Assembly: GCF_002216685.1 (NCBI RefSeq)
Contig: NZ_CP022352.1
Location: 124,001 to 188,000 of the forward strand
Length of the DNA: 64,000 nucleotides
Origin: Vibrio tarriae
GTDB taxonomy: Bacteria; Pseudomonadota; Gammaproteobacteria; Enterobacterales; Vibrionaceae
Reading direction: 5' to 3'
Shown: piece by piece, positions 50,358 to 60,382 of the stretch
Layout: each line of letters opens with the position of its first letter
Position numbering within the stretch: position 1 is the first letter of the stretch
The notes under the pieces: model-generated
Database searches by the model: none
Seen by the model: only the letters and a program-made list of their open reading frames with translations
Told to the model about the DNA's origin: nothing
Made by a program: the position numbers and the translations under genes

Positions 50358-51665
50358 ATGAATGCAAATCTAAACAAAGCTTATCCCAACGTTAGCCTTG
50401 AGAACTTCTTCTCTACCCCACTGGCGGCGACCAACGATGCGGTATTTGCCGCCATTCAAGCTGAATACACCCGCCAAAATGAACAGATCGAACTGATTGC
50501 CTCTGAAAACATCGTCTCTAAAGCCGTAATGCAGGCGCAAGGCACTTGCCTGACTAACAAATACGCCGAAGGTTATCCCGGCCGTCGTTACTACGGCGGT
50601 TGTGAGCATGTTGACAGCGTTGAGCAGATTGCTATCGAACGCGCCAAAATGCTTTTTCAGTGTCAATACGCAAACGTTCAACCACACTCAGGCGCTCAAG
50701 CGAATGGCGCTGTGATGCTTGCTCTGCTGCAACCGGGCGATACCATTATGGGTATGTCGCTGGATGCGGGCGGTCACCTCACCCATGGTGCGCGCCCTGC
50801 TCTTTCAGGTAAATGGTTCAATGCGGTGCAATACGGAGTGGATCGTCAAACTCTCGAAATTAACTACGATTCTGTTCGTGCGCTGGCGTTAGAGCACAAA
50901 CCCAAAATGATCATCGCAGGCGGCAGTGCCATTCCTCGCACTATCGATTTTGCTCAATTTCGCGCGATTGCTGACGAAGTTGGCGCGCTGTTAATGGTCG
51001 ATATGGCGCACATTGCTGGTCTGGTGGCTACCGGTGCACATCCAAGCCCGCTGCCGCATGCTCATGTCGTCACCACTACCACACACAAAACTCTACGTGG
51101 CCCGCGCGGCGGCATGATTTTAACCAACCACGAAGAGATCAATAAAAAGATTAATTCTGCCGTGTTCCCTGGTTTACAAGGTGGTCCACTGATGCACGTG
51201 ATCGCCGCTAAAGCAGTGGCATTTGGTGAAGCGCTCGGCCCTGAATTCCGCACTTATATTGATTCGGTGATCGATAACGCAAAAGTGCTGGCCGAAGTAT
51301 TGCAAACTCGCGGATGTGACATTGTGACTGGCGGAACGGATACGCATCTCATGTTGGTCGATCTTAGGCCTAAAGGTTTGAAAGGCAACCAAGTTGAACA
51401 AGCCTTAGAGCGTGCAGGGATCACGTGTAACAAAAATGGCATCCCATTTGACGAAGAGAAGCCTATGATTACATCGGGCATTCGTTTAGGTACGCCTGCC
51501 GGAACCAGCCGAGGTTTCGGCCGTGAAGAATTCAAACTCATCGGTGAGTGGATTGGGGATGTTCTGGATGGTTTGGTGGCCAGCCCAGAAGGCAACCCAG
51601 ACGTTGAGCAACAAGTGCGTAAACAAGTGAAAGCACTGTGCCAACGCTTCCCGCTCTATCAATAG
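50358..51665 (+). CDS. glyA: Serine hydroxymethyltransferase
   Basis: 435 residues. It interconverts serine and glycine with tetrahydrofolate and [43 protein letters not shown], and the PLP-lysine motif [15 protein letters not shown] (K244) are present. The N terminus is about 15 residues longer than E. coli GlyA; an internal start is possible but no better ribosome site is seen. First gene of glyA-gcvH-gcvP, so glycine made from serine feeds the cleavage system. Probably a second glyA exists on chromosome 1. Confidence 0.97.
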   Translation: MNANLNKAYPNVSLENFFSTPLAATNDAVFAAIQAEYTRQNEQIELIASENIVSKAVMQAQGTCLTNKYAEGYPGRRYYGGCEHVDSVEQIAIERAKMLFQCQYANVQPHSGAQANGAVMLALLQPGDTIMGMSLDAGGHLTHGARPALSGKWFNAVQYGVDRQTLEINYDSVRALALEHKPKMIIAGGSAIPRTIDFAQFRAIADEVGALLMVDMAHIAGLVATGAHPSPLPHAHVVTTTTHKTLRGPRGGMILTNHEEINKKINSAVFPGLQGGPLMHVIAAKAVAFGEALGPEFRTYIDSVIDNAKVLAEVLQTRGCDIVTGGTDTHLMLVDLRPKGLKGNQVEQALERAGITCNKNGIPFDEEKPMITSGIRLGTPAGTSRGFGREEFKLIGEWIGDVLDGLVASPEGNPDVEQQVRKQVKALCQRFPLYQ

Positions 51666-51701
51666 CTTTTTATCAGTACGATATTTTTTGGAGAATACGC
51701 A

Positions 51702-52082
51702 ATGGACAAGACACTGAAGTTCACAGAAAGCCATGAATGGGTTCGCGACAACGGTGACGGTACAGTAACCATCGGCATCTCTGAGCACGCCCAAGAAATG
51801 CTCGGTGACGTAGTGTTTGTAGAGTTACCTGAAATCGATGCCGAAATTGATGCAGGTGACAGCTTTTCACTGGTTGAATCGGTGAAAGCCGCTTCTGACA
51901 TCTATGCACCAGTGACCGGTGTCGTCATTGAGGTCAACGAAGATCTGCAAAACAGCCCAGAGCTGATTAATGAAGAGCCTTACGATGGCGGCTGGATCGT
52001 GAAAGTGAAAATGTCCGATCCTGATGAACTCAAAGATCTAAAAGACGCGGAAGAGTACCTAGCTTCAATCGAAGAAGACTAA
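51702..52082 (+). CDS. gcvH: Glycine cleavage system H protein
   Basis: 126 residues. The lipoyl carrier that shuttles aminomethyl groups between P and T proteins. Lipoylation Lys is K62 in [37 protein letters not shown] and the end [13 protein letters not shown] are standard. ATG at 51702 behind TTTGGAGAATACGC, 36 bases after glyA. Confidence 0.98.
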   Translation: MDKTLKFTESHEWVRDNGDGTVTIGISEHAQEMLGDVVFVELPEIDAEIDAGDSFSLVESVKAASDIYAPVTGVVIEVNEDLQNSPELINEEPYDGGWIVKVKMSDPDELKDLKDAEEYLASIEED

Positions 52083-52100
52083 GCACAATATGCATGAGAA

Positions 52101-52126
52101 AGCTGCCCTTCAGGGCGGCTTTTTTT
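52101..52126 (+). terminator. Intrinsic terminator after gcvH
   Basis: GCTGCCC-ttca-GGGCGGC stem with T8; lies between gcvH and gcvP, so gcvP may depend on read-through or on a promoter in 52127-52225. Confidence 0.8.
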
Positions 52127-52225
52127 CAAAGTCACTCACCGCAAATGAGTGATGTTTGATCGCCAAGTGAGTGGTGATTCCACCAAGGTTGTTCGCATGC
52201 TCACATGGAAAGAAGGTAAAGGACA

Positions 52226-55090
52226 ATGACAGAATTACTTCACAGCCTAAGCACACAAAATGAGTTCGTTGCACGCCACAACGGGCCAGATAAACAAGAA
52301 CAAGTCACTATGCTTAATACGGTGAATGCGGAAAGTTTGGATGCGCTGATCGCCCAAACCGTGCCTGCACAAATCCGTTTAGAAGCGCCAATGCAGCTCG
52401 CGCCCGCTCAAAGCGAAGCTGAGATGCTAGCGACCATTCAATCGTTCGCTAAGCTTAACCAGATTAAACGGACTTTCATCGGTCAGGGTTACTACAACAC
52501 CTTCACGCCCAACGTCATTTTACGTAACGTGATGGAGAACCCGGGCTGGTACACCGCTTACACCCCTTATCAGCCAGAGATTTCGCAAGGCCGTCTTGAA
52601 TCGCTGCTTAACTATCAGCAGATGGTGATGGATCTAAACGCGATGGAGATTGCGAACGCGTCACTGCTGGATGAAGCGACAGCGGCGGCCGAAGCGATGG
52701 CACTGTGTCAACGCGCAGGCAAGAGCAAAAGCAACTTGTTCTTTGTTGCCGATGATGTGCATCCACAAACCATTGAAGTGGTGAAAACTCGCGCCGCATT
52801 CCTTGGCTTTGAGGTAAAAGTCGATTCGATTGACAACATCACTCAACAAGAAGCTTTTGGCGCACTGCTACAATACCCGGGCACTACCGGTGAAGTTCGC
52901 GATCTGACTGACATCATCGCCAAAGCACAAGCCAACAAAACCTTAGTCACCGTGGCGACCGATTTGCTCGCCAGCGTGCTGCTCAAACCTGCGGGTGAAA
53001 TGGGCGCAGATGTGGTGATTGGTTCAGCGCAGCGCTTTGGTGTACCTATGGGTTACGGCGGCCCACACGCGGCGTTCATGGCAACACGTGATGCGCACAA
53101 ACGCACCATGCCGGGACGTGTGATCGGTGTTTCGATCGATGCGAAAGGCAATCAAGCCTTACGTATGGCAATGCAAACCCGTGAGCAACACATTCGCCGT
53201 GAAAAAGCGACCTCCAACATCTGTACTGCGCAAGCGCTGCTGGCCAACATGGCCGCGTTTTATGCGGTGTACCATGGTCCACAAGGTCTGCGCACTATTG
53301 CGCGCCGCACTCACCACCTCACCGCGATTCTTGCTGCTGGCTTAACCAAAGCGGGTTACGAACTGGCGCATCAGCATTTCTTTGATACGCTGGCGATCAA
53401 TGCGGGCGCAAAAACCGATGCTCTGTACCAAGCTGCGCAACAAGCAGACATCAACCTGCGTAAGCTACCTAATCAGCTTGGCGTGAGCTTTGATGAAACC
53501 ACGACAGTGGCAGACGTTGAAGCGCTCTTTGCGATCTTTGGTATTAAAGAAGAGGTTCATGCACTTTCAGACCGCATTGCGACCAATGAGTTCGCAGCGG
53601 TTCCGGAAAGTTGCCGTCGTCAAAGCGCGTTTTTGACTCACCCTGTGTTTAACACGCACCACAGTGAAACTCAGATGCTGCGTTATATGAAGCACCTGGA
53701 AAACAAAGATTTCTCTTTGACTCACGGCATGATCCCGCTAGGCAGTTGCACCATGAAGCTCAACGCTACCGCGGAGATGATCCCTGTCACTTGGCCTGAA
53801 TTTGGCGCACTGCATCCGTTTGTACCGAAAGCACAGGCGGCAGGCTATGCGGCATTGGCTGAAGACCTGAAGCAAAAACTGTGTGAAATCACGGGGTACG
53901 ATGCTTTCTCACTGCAACCTAACTCAGGCGCTTCCGGTGAGTATGCTGGTTTGATCGCGATTCAGCGTTATCACCAAAGCCGTGGCGAAGGCCACCGCAA
54001 TGTTTGCCTCATCCCAAGCTCTGCACACGGCACCAACCCAGCTACCGCAGCAATGGTGTCGATGAAAGTCGTGGTGGTGAATTGCGATGAAAACGGCAAC
54101 ATTGATATGGTTGACCTTGCCGACAAGATTGAAAAGCACAAAGACCATCTTTCCAGCATCATGATCACCTACCCTTCAACGCATGGCGTGTATGAACAAC
54201 AAGTGCGTGAAGTGTGTGAAATGGTGCATGCAGCAGGTGGTCAAGTTTACCTTGATGGCGCGAACATGAACGCGCAAGTGGGCTTAACGTCACCGGGCTT
54301 TATTGGCTCAGACGTATCACACCTGAACTTGCACAAAACGTTCTGTATTCCACACGGCGGCGGCGGCCCAGGCATGGGACCTATCGGCGTGAAATCACAC
54401 CTCGCGCCTTTCCTACCGGGACACATTGAAGGTGGCGTAGAGGGCACTGATTTCGCGGTTTCCGCCGCTGATCTCGGCAGCGCATCCATTCTGCCGATCT
54501 CTTGGGCCTATATTGCGATGATGGGTGCAGAAGGTTTGGCTGAAGCCACCAAGCTCGCGATTTTGAATGCTAACTATGTGATGGAGCGTCTGCGTCCACA
54601 CTACCCGGTCCTTTACCGCGGAGCCAATGGTCGTGTGGCGCACGAGTGCATCATCGATATCCGTCCTCTGAAAGAAGAGACCGGCATTAGCGAAGAAGAT
54701 ATTGCCAAACGCCTGATGGACTACGGCTTCCACGCGCCAACTATGTCATTCCCAGTCGCGGGCACCTTAATGGTTGAGCCCACGGAATCGGAAGATTTGG
54801 CGGAGCTGGATCGCTTCTGTGATGCATTGATTGCGATTCGTGGCGAGATCGACAAGGTGAAAAATGGCGAATGGCCGCTTGAAAGTAACCCTCTAGTGCA
54901 TGCGCCGCATACCCAAGCGGATCTGCGCGAAGAGAAGTGGGATCGTCCATACTCACGTGAAATCGCCTGCTTCCCATCGGCGCACACCAAAGCCAGCAAA
55001 TACTGGCCAACGGTGAACCGTGTCGATAACGTGTACGGCGATCGTAACCTCGTCTGTTCATGCCCAAGCATTGACAGTTATCAGGACTAA
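52226..55090 (+). CDS. gcvP: Glycine dehydrogenase (decarboxylating), P protein
   Basis: 954 residues, fused one-chain form. PLP enzyme that decarboxylates glycine and loads the aminomethyl group on GcvH. N-terminal half has [20 protein letters not shown] and [20 protein letters not shown]; the C-terminal half carries [21 protein letters not shown], and the PLP lysine K704 in [21 protein letters not shown] 52226 behind GAAGGTAAAGGACA. It completes the cleavage system with gcvT and gcvH; the L protein is the shared lipoamide dehydrogenase, not here. Confidence 0.98.
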   Translation: MTELLHSLSTQNEFVARHNGPDKQEQVTMLNTVNAESLDALIAQTVPAQIRLEAPMQLAPAQSEAEMLATIQSFAKLNQIKRTFIGQGYYNTFTPNVILRNVMENPGWYTAYTPYQPEISQGRLESLLNYQQMVMDLNAMEIANASLLDEATAAAEAMALCQRAGKSKSNLFFVADDVHPQTIEVVKTRAAFLGFEVKVDSIDNITQQEAFGALLQYPGTTGEVRDLTDIIAKAQANKTLVTVATDLLASVLLKPAGEMGADVVIGSAQRFGVPMGYGGPHAAFMATRDAHKRTMPGRVIGVSIDAKGNQALRMAMQTREQHIRREKATSNICTAQALLANMAAFYAVYHGPQGLRTIARRTHHLTAILAAGLTKAGYELAHQHFFDTLAINAGAKTDALYQAAQQADINLRKLPNQLGVSFDETTTVADVEALFAIFGIKEEVHALSDRIATNEFAAVPESCRRQSAFLTHPVFNTHHSETQMLRYMKHLENKDFSLTHGMIPLGSCTMKLNATAEMIPVTWPEFGALHPFVPKAQAAGYAALAEDLKQKLCEITGYDAFSLQPNSGASGEYAGLIAIQRYHQSRGEGHRNVCLIPSSAHGTNPATAAMVSMKVVVVNCDENGNIDMVDLADKIEKHKDHLSSIMITYPSTHGVYEQQVREVCEMVHAAGGQVYLDGANMNAQVGLTSPGFIGSDVSHLNLHKTFCIPHGGGGPGMGPIGVKSHLAPFLPGHIEGGVEGTDFAVSAADLGSASILPISWAYIAMMGAEGLAEATKLAILNANYVMERLRPHYPVLYRGANGRVAHECIIDIRPLKEETGISEEDIAKRLMDYGFHAPTMSFPVAGTLMVEPTESEDLAELDRFCDALIAIRGEIDKVKNGEWPLESNPLVHAPHTQADLREEKWDRPYSREIACFPSAHTKASKYWPTVNRVDNVYGDRNLVCSCPSIDSYQD

Positions 55091-55120
55091 TCGGTCATCC
55101 GGATGACCATTCGTATAACA

Positions 55121-55147
55121 AAGGCGAGCCAGAGTGCTCGCCTTTTT
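55121..55147 (+). terminator. Intrinsic terminator after gcvP
   Basis: AAGGCGAGC-cagagt-GCTCGCCTT stem-loop with T-tail 30 bases after the gcvP stop. Confidence 0.9.
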
Positions 55148-55325
55148 CATAGCTTTTTTCGGGACGTCATCAAATCGCAGCAAAACAGACATCTTCTCGT
55201 CAAATCACAAAGTTAACGTTGACAGGCGGCAGTAAAGGATGACCAGCCATACGGCTTATCATCGCTGTTGTGAGACTTTTCTCGTCCCAATTTAACTTCT
55301 GTGAATTTAATTTCTGCGAAGATTT

Positions 55326-55353
55326 TGGCGTCCTATTGGACGCCATTTTTTAT
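55326..55353 (+). terminator. Orphan plus-strand terminator
   Basis: TGGCGTCC-tatt-GGACGCCA stem followed by TTTTTT on the plus strand. No plus-strand gene lies between it and the gcvP terminator, so it may end a small RNA within about 55148-55350. Confidence 0.75.
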
Positions 55354-55370
55354 GCTTGCTAAGCCTTGTA

Positions 55371-56090
55371 TTAGTCGGCTTGCAAGACAAGACGAGCATT
55401 ATGCGGTTGTACGGGTCGATTATTATGTCCCATCACGGCACTAAGATGCTGCTCTTGTTGATTCGACAAATGTGCTGGCTCTTTTAACACAATCCAACGC
55501 ACCCCTTCGCTACAAGGTGGCGTTGTCAGTGAACCATTGAAGCGATAGTAGTGCTTCGATTCTGGGATCCAATCAGCCAAAGGGATCCCTTGCGTGAGCT
55601 GAGCCGAATTCCCTTTGGTCGGCATATCCGCCGTGAGAGCCTTAAGCAGCGGATTCTCCGAACCCACTTGGTACATCACCGCAACAACCGCCAGATTGCC
55701 TTGCTCATCGGCATGAACAAAATGCGCTTCCAGTGGGAATTGTTTTCCTTTTAGCAAATTTTCAGAAGGGGTATGAAAGTGAAACTGCTTAAGCTGAAAC
55801 GTTTTACCATCGATCTGCAGTGGGTTATTACCACTGACTATCGCTTGTAAAGTGTGCCCGTTATTGAGCAGACCAACCACTTGACCTTGATAATTGAGCG
55901 TGAAAGGCTGTAGATCCGCTTCTACGCTTTGCGCGACATCAATCGGGCTTTGATTTTTACCCTCTGCGCAAAGCGGGGCGACTTTGCCCCAATGTTCTGG
56001 TGCATGTTCTCCTTCATACCCCCATTCGGAAGCCTGCACGCCGAAGCTCATACTGGCCGCCATCGCTAATACCCACGTTGCCTTTTTCAT
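55371..56090 (-). CDS. cah: Periplasmic alpha-carbonic anhydrase
   Basis: 239 residues with a Sec signal peptide (about 1-20, VLAMAASMSFGVQA). Hydrates CO2 to bicarbonate in the periplasm. Zinc ligands H104 and H106 (KQFHFHTPSENL) and H123 (EAHFVHADEQG); GKNQSPIDV, and SLTTPPCSEGVRWIVL near the active-site pocket; C41 and the Cys of PPCSEG can form the usual disulphide. In V. cholerae carbonic anhydrases are tied to bicarbonate sensing and virulence; that is family knowledge. Confidence 0.96.
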   Translation of the reverse strand: MKKATWVLAMAASMSFGVQASEWGYEGEHAPEHWGKVAPLCAEGKNQSPIDVAQSVEADLQPFTLNYQGQVVGLLNNGHTLQAIVSGNNPLQIDGKTFQLKQFHFHTPSENLLKGKQFPLEAHFVHADEQGNLAVVAVMYQVGSENPLLKALTADMPTKGNSAQLTQGIPLADWIPESKHYYRFNGSLTTPPCSEGVRWIVLKEPAHLSNQQEQHLSAVMGHNNRPVQPHNARLVLQAD

Positions 56091-56306
56091 AGTCCCTCAC
56101 TTAAATGATTGATTGAGTAATGGTTTAGGTTTGACATGGTGCAGAATAGCGTTGGCAGACAAAATGAATATGTTCGGAATATAAGATTCTAGAAACTCAT
56201 CACGGCAGAATGTAATCGACAACTTACTCAAATAAGATTGACTGGCACTCACTCAAAAACACTTTACAATGTCGCCTCCTGTTATGACCCAAAGAAGAGT
56301 AATGCC

Positions 56307-56741
56307 ATGGAGCGTGACTACACTTATCAATGCCTGCGTGCAATGGATAAACAAGAACTAACCGAATTCAGTTTGCGCATTTTGCACCGTTTGATCAGCG
56401 AAGAGACTTTACGTGAGTTGTACCGCTTTGATGATGAAGAATTTGAAGGCGAAGAAAAAGCACACATGGCACATATTGATGCAATGGTGAAAATGCACGC
56501 GATCGCTTTAGGCCAGCTACCTGCGATGTTTGAAGGCTCAGATCAAACGATACAAAATACCCAGCGCATGACACGCCTTTTGATGTGGCACTTTTATGCC
56601 ATTGCCTTTCATTTAGAGCAGAGTGTGGATTTAGAAACCCATTGTGCGGAAGTGGAAAAACTGATCGCGACACAACCAGAAAACGCACTGGCATGGTCAA
56701 CCCAGTTGACCGAACTGTTATATCGTTACGCGGAATTGTAA
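56307..56741 (+). CDS. Helical cytosolic protein, unknown function
   Basis: 144 residues from ATG 56307, all-helical: MERDYTYQCLRAMDKQELTE, RILHRLISEETLRELYRFDD, MTRLLMWHFYAIAFHLEQSV. A longer in-frame start at 56238 exists but its extra residues have no family look. No domain recognised. Conserved gene neighbourhood with the carbonic anhydrase gene cannot be judged here. Confidence 0.75.
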   Translation: MERDYTYQCLRAMDKQELTEFSLRILHRLISEETLRELYRFDDEEFEGEEKAHMAHIDAMVKMHAIALGQLPAMFEGSDQTIQNTQRMTRLLMWHFYAIAFHLEQSVDLETHCAEVEKLIATQPENALAWSTQLTELLYRYAEL

Positions 56742-56754
56742 GTCTATCGATAAA

Positions 56755-56780
56755 AAGTGGCAGACATTTTACTGCCACTT
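56755..56780 (-). terminator. Terminator between convergent genes
   Basis: AAGTGGCAG-acatttta-CTGCCACTT; T5 on the minus side ends the HTH gene, and the plus-strand gene stops just before it. Confidence 0.8.
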
Positions 56781-56835
56781 GATGAGAGAGCGTCTATAAA
56801 GCCAACCGTGAGGATCGAGCCCTTAGCCAGTCAGG

Positions 56836-57183
56836 TTATTTGGCGAGATGGGTGTACTCGATGATCACCTGATTTCCTTCGACATAAACACGTTTAATAT
56901 CCCCATCGACGGTAACGCGGTTTTGCAGATGCACAAGCTTTTCACCAGAGCGGGTTTTACGTTTTAGCGTAGGCAACACGCTGTGCGGCTCAACATGGAG
57001 ATGCTGGCAAAAGCGGCTGACGAAAGACATAGAAAGCGGCGCATCACCACGCAACAGTTCAGAAAACTCCCCCTGACTCACACCTAGTCGCTTAGTCATC
57101 TCCATCTGAGTCATGTGCATTTTGGCTTTCTTGGTCATCCAGACGTCGTACAGCGCCTTACGGTCTTCTTGGTTCAGTTCCAT
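56836..57183 (-). CDS. XRE-like HTH protein
   Basis: 115 residues. HTH at about 24-65: MTQMEMTKRLGVSQGEFSEL, LRGDAPLSMSFVSRFCQHLH, the layout of phage-repressor-like DNA-binding domains. The C-terminal half is a small beta-rich region (VTVDGDIKRVYVEGNQVIIE) rather than a protease-type S24 domain. Single gene; target unknown. ATG 57183 with GGAGAGGCAGAA upstream. Confidence 0.85.
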   Translation of the reverse strand: MELNQEDRKALYDVWMTKKAKMHMTQMEMTKRLGVSQGEFSELLRGDAPLSMSFVSRFCQHLHVEPHSVLPTLKRKTRSGEKLVHLQNRVTVDGDIKRVYVEGNQVIIEYTHLAK

Positions 57184-57359
57184 TTCTGCCTCTCCTCTCG
57201 TTGTTGCGAATGGCCGATACCATGCCAGAATTCTTAGAGCAACGTGTCAATCTGATGTGAGTTTGCGATGTGTATTGTTCATCGAACAACAAACTGAGAT
57301 CAAAATCCCAGTTTGTAGTGAGAATACTATCGATAAGGATAAGCTACCGAGTACTGCGT

Positions 57360-58529
57360 TCAAAACCAGCCAGAGAAGAGTAACTTGAACCAATCCATCA
57401 GACGTTTAAAGAACCAGCCCTGTGCGACCGATTCTTGGCTAACCAATTTGGCCTCACCAACCTTTTCTTCATCGATGTAGTAGAAAATCGAACCCACCAC
57501 ATCACCTTTGGCGATCGGCGCTTCAAGCGTTTTATCCCATTGGATCATAGCATTGAGTTTTTTCACGTCGCTGCGCGGCAGTGTTAAGTAGACAGTATCA
57601 GCACTGCCCAAAGCCACTTCGTTTTTATCCCCATACCACAGGCGCTGATTTTGGATCACCGTGTCTTTTTGATGTGGGGTCACCGTTTCATAAAAACGGA
57701 AACCATAACTGAGCAACTGTTTACTTTCTGCTTCACGACTCTTAACGCTTTTTGACCCCATTACCACTGAAATGAGGCGCATCTCGCCACTGGTGGCCGA
57801 GCTGGCTAAACTGTATCCCGCACCACTTGTGTAGCCCGTTTTCAACCCATCGACATTCATACTTCGATCGCGCAACAAACCGTTACGGTTGTGCTGAGTA
57901 ATGCCGTTGTAGGTAAATGAGAGCTCACTATACAGCGGGTAGATTTCCGGTAGTTCACGAATAATCGCACGGCCCAGTAACGCAATGTCATAAGGTGTAC
58001 TGTACAACGCAGGGTTATCCAGCCCGTGTGGGTTAGCAAACGAGCTATTGTTCATCCCCAATTGCTGCGCCCACGAGTTCATTAGACTCACAAACGCCCC
58101 TTCCGAACCCGCGACATGCTCGGCAATTGCCACACTGGCATCATTCCCTGATTGCACGATCAAACCGCGGTAAAGATCCATCAAATTGACGTAAGTGCCC
58201 ACTTCAATGAACATTTTTGATGAATCAGGGAATTTCTTAGCCCATGCGTTATTGCTGATCCGCACTTGGTCATCCGCATGGATATTGCCACGCTTCATCT
58301 CTTGTCCTGCGACGTACGAGGTCATGAGTTTGGTTAAGCTGGCCGGATTGAGTTTTTGATGTGCGTTGTGTTCGACCAGAACTTTACCTGTATGGAAATC
58401 GATTAGAACATAACCGTTAGCGGCCAATTGTGGCGGCTCGGGTACGACGGTCAAAGCGGAAAAACCTAACGTTGGCACAAATGCCATACAAGCCATTGAA
58501 AACCTGACGAGAAACTTGGTGCTGGTCAT
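57360..58529 (-). CDS. D-alanyl-D-alanine carboxypeptidase (PBP5/6 family)
   Basis: 389 residues with a signal peptide (FSMACMAFVPTLGFSA) and C-terminal amphipathic helix (FFKRLMDWFKLLFSGWF) that binds the inner membrane face. Class C low-mass PBP trimming peptidoglycan pentapeptides: SxxK is S64-L-T-K67 (NPASLTKLMTSYV), SGN in VQSGNDASVAIAEH, KTG in DGLKTGYTSGAG. Sequence is dacA/dacC-like; which of the two I cannot say. Confidence 0.96.
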   Translation of the reverse strand: MTSTKFLVRFSMACMAFVPTLGFSALTVVPEPPQLAANGYVLIDFHTGKVLVEHNAHQKLNPASLTKLMTSYVAGQEMKRGNIHADDQVRISNNAWAKKFPDSSKMFIEVGTYVNLMDLYRGLIVQSGNDASVAIAEHVAGSEGAFVSLMNSWAQQLGMNNSSFANPHGLDNPALYSTPYDIALLGRAIIRELPEIYPLYSELSFTYNGITQHNRNGLLRDRSMNVDGLKTGYTSGAGYSLASSATSGEMRLISVVMGSKSVKSREAESKQLLSYGFRFYETVTPHQKDTVIQNQRLWYGDKNEVALGSADTVYLTLPRSDVKKLNAMIQWDKTLEAPIAKGDVVGSIFYYIDEEKVGEAKLVSQESVAQGWFFKRLMDWFKLLFSGWF

Positions 58530-58693
58530 AACGTGTCCCCCAATAAAATACTAAGCAAGCAGTATAACCAACTGCGACTTTAGCACAGCTTCTCTTTACT
58601 AACTCTTACAGTTGCAGGCCGAGTACTTACATTGTGTTACAGATCCCAACCGACTTAGCGCACCACACTCAGCCGGTCAGTCATGAAGAATCC

Positions 58694-60367
58694 CTATCTG
58701 AGGCTCATTTCTGCAATGAAAGCATCCAAATGAGTGCGCATGGTATGCGGGTTCATCAATACCACTTTTTCTCCCGGCAGATGCAAGCAGTGTCCCTCAG
58801 GGTCATAATGAGTACGCGTTAGCGATTCAACCCAGTTACTGTTTAAGGTTTGCCCTTTGCGCGCAAGAAAGTGGCTACGATGATACAGAGTATGAGTCAC
58901 CATCTTCTCGACATAATCTGGATATTGACTGAGATCCATCTCTAGAGCGAACGCATCACGAGCCGATTTTACACTCGGAGGATAGAGACGAAATGCCACG
59001 CTCGGACCATTATTTTGTTCTGCAATCAATTTGCAGTGCGGCAGCGTCGCTAACTGTGCACGCAGATAACTGGCGTTTTGTAAACCGTGCGCGATGATGG
59101 TTTGATAGCCATCAATCCCCATCATTTGCAATGCTGAATAGGCGGCAAACACCCCAACCGCACTGCGTGAGCATTCTATCGTGGCTTGTAAATGCGTTTC
59201 TTGTTGCCGCGCAGTTTCAAAATAGGAGAAATAACTAGGATCAGATTTGAGTGCCTGTAAATCATGGCTATTTTTTATCATCACCAAACTGGAGGTGTAG
59301 GGTACATAACCCCATTTCTGGAAGTCCACGGTAAACGAATCCGCCCACTGCAGCGCACGAATTTTAGGTAGCCATTCGGTGATGGCCGATAAGGTCGCAG
59401 CATTAATCGCCAACGGGTTACGCTGTAAATCGTAACTTGCGAAAAACAGCAAACTCCACCCTACCGCCGCATCAACATGGATATGTGGTTTACGACGCAC
59501 TCCGTATTGATGGCAGAGCGATTCACGGATGTCATACACCGCTTTGATATCATCCAGCGCGAACGTATCGGTCGTGCCAAACGTGAGCATGATGGTTGGC
59601 ACAACTTGCTGCTGCTCAAAGCAGCGACTGAGCTGGCGATGCAGATCAATCAAGTCAATTTCGTTATTGTCGTTGACTCGGACACGGATGACCTGTGATT
59701 GCACACTGATCCCGAGCAGCGCCAAATTTGTCATGTTCGAGTAGTGTCCCGCCTCCGAATTCAGCATCCGCAAGGAACCTGTCGAGATGCCCTGAGAAAT
59801 GGAACTGGGTAATGCTTTGCGCAGCCCAAGCAGGTATCCATATAAATTACAAAACGTTCCTCCTTGGGTAAAAATTCCGGTCGCCTGCTCGGTAGAATAG
59901 CCCGCCAGTGAAGCAATTTGCCGTACCACCAACTTTTCTAACTCCGCCGCCATACCCGAATATTCGCCGTACACCAAATTGGGATTGGCAATCATCGCCA
60001 GTAATGCACCATGAATAGCGGGATCACTCGGCGTTGAAATCACATTCTCGACCGAGCGAGGATCGTCCCAATTTTTCGAATGCTGCGCGGCATAAAGAGC
60101 GACCTCATCAAATGGCTTGCCTTGATAACGTGAAAAAGGGGGCACTTCCTCTCGGGTAGTCAGCTGTTTAAACAGATGATGATCGTAAACGGGTGACTCT
60201 CGACGCGATTGCAAAAGCGGTTGGATCTCCAATGAACGATACAGCGGCCACAATGCCGGATCGCGGGAAAAAAACTTCGCTTTTACGGCGAAGTAATGTT
60301 GCTCAAAACGCGGATTGAGCTGGTTGGCAGGCAGCGCCAACCAGCGATCAGATAACGCATGACTCAT
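58694..60367 (-). CDS. PLP-dependent decarboxylase (group II)
   Basis: 557 residues. PLP-dependent amino-acid decarboxylase fold: VEQIAS-type TQGGTFCNLYGYLLGLRKAL, PHIHVDAAVGWSLLF with the PLP Asp, and DFQKWGYVPYTSSLVMIKN with Schiff-base Lys K351. Substrate could be glutamate, aspartate, diaminobutyrate or an aromatic amino acid; nothing nearby fixes it. ATG 60367, 15 bases after the chemoreceptor gene, so the two are probably co-transcribed. Confidence 0.9.
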   Translation of the reverse strand: MSHALSDRWLALPANQLNPRFEQHYFAVKAKFFSRDPALWPLYRSLEIQPLLQSRRESPVYDHHLFKQLTTREEVPPFSRYQGKPFDEVALYAAQHSKNWDDPRSVENVISTPSDPAIHGALLAMIANPNLVYGEYSGMAAELEKLVVRQIASLAGYSTEQATGIFTQGGTFCNLYGYLLGLRKALPSSISQGISTGSLRMLNSEAGHYSNMTNLALLGISVQSQVIRVRVNDNNEIDLIDLHRQLSRCFEQQQVVPTIMLTFGTTDTFALDDIKAVYDIRESLCHQYGVRRKPHIHVDAAVGWSLLFFASYDLQRNPLAINAATLSAITEWLPKIRALQWADSFTVDFQKWGYVPYTSSLVMIKNSHDLQALKSDPSYFSYFETARQQETHLQATIECSRSAVGVFAAYSALQMMGIDGYQTIIAHGLQNASYLRAQLATLPHCKLIAEQNNGPSVAFRLYPPSVKSARDAFALEMDLSQYPDYVEKMVTHTLYHRSHFLARKGQTLNSNWVESLTRTHYDPEGHCLHLPGEKVVLMNPHTMRTHLDAFIAEMSLR

Positions 60368-60382
60368 GATTGAACACCTTAA

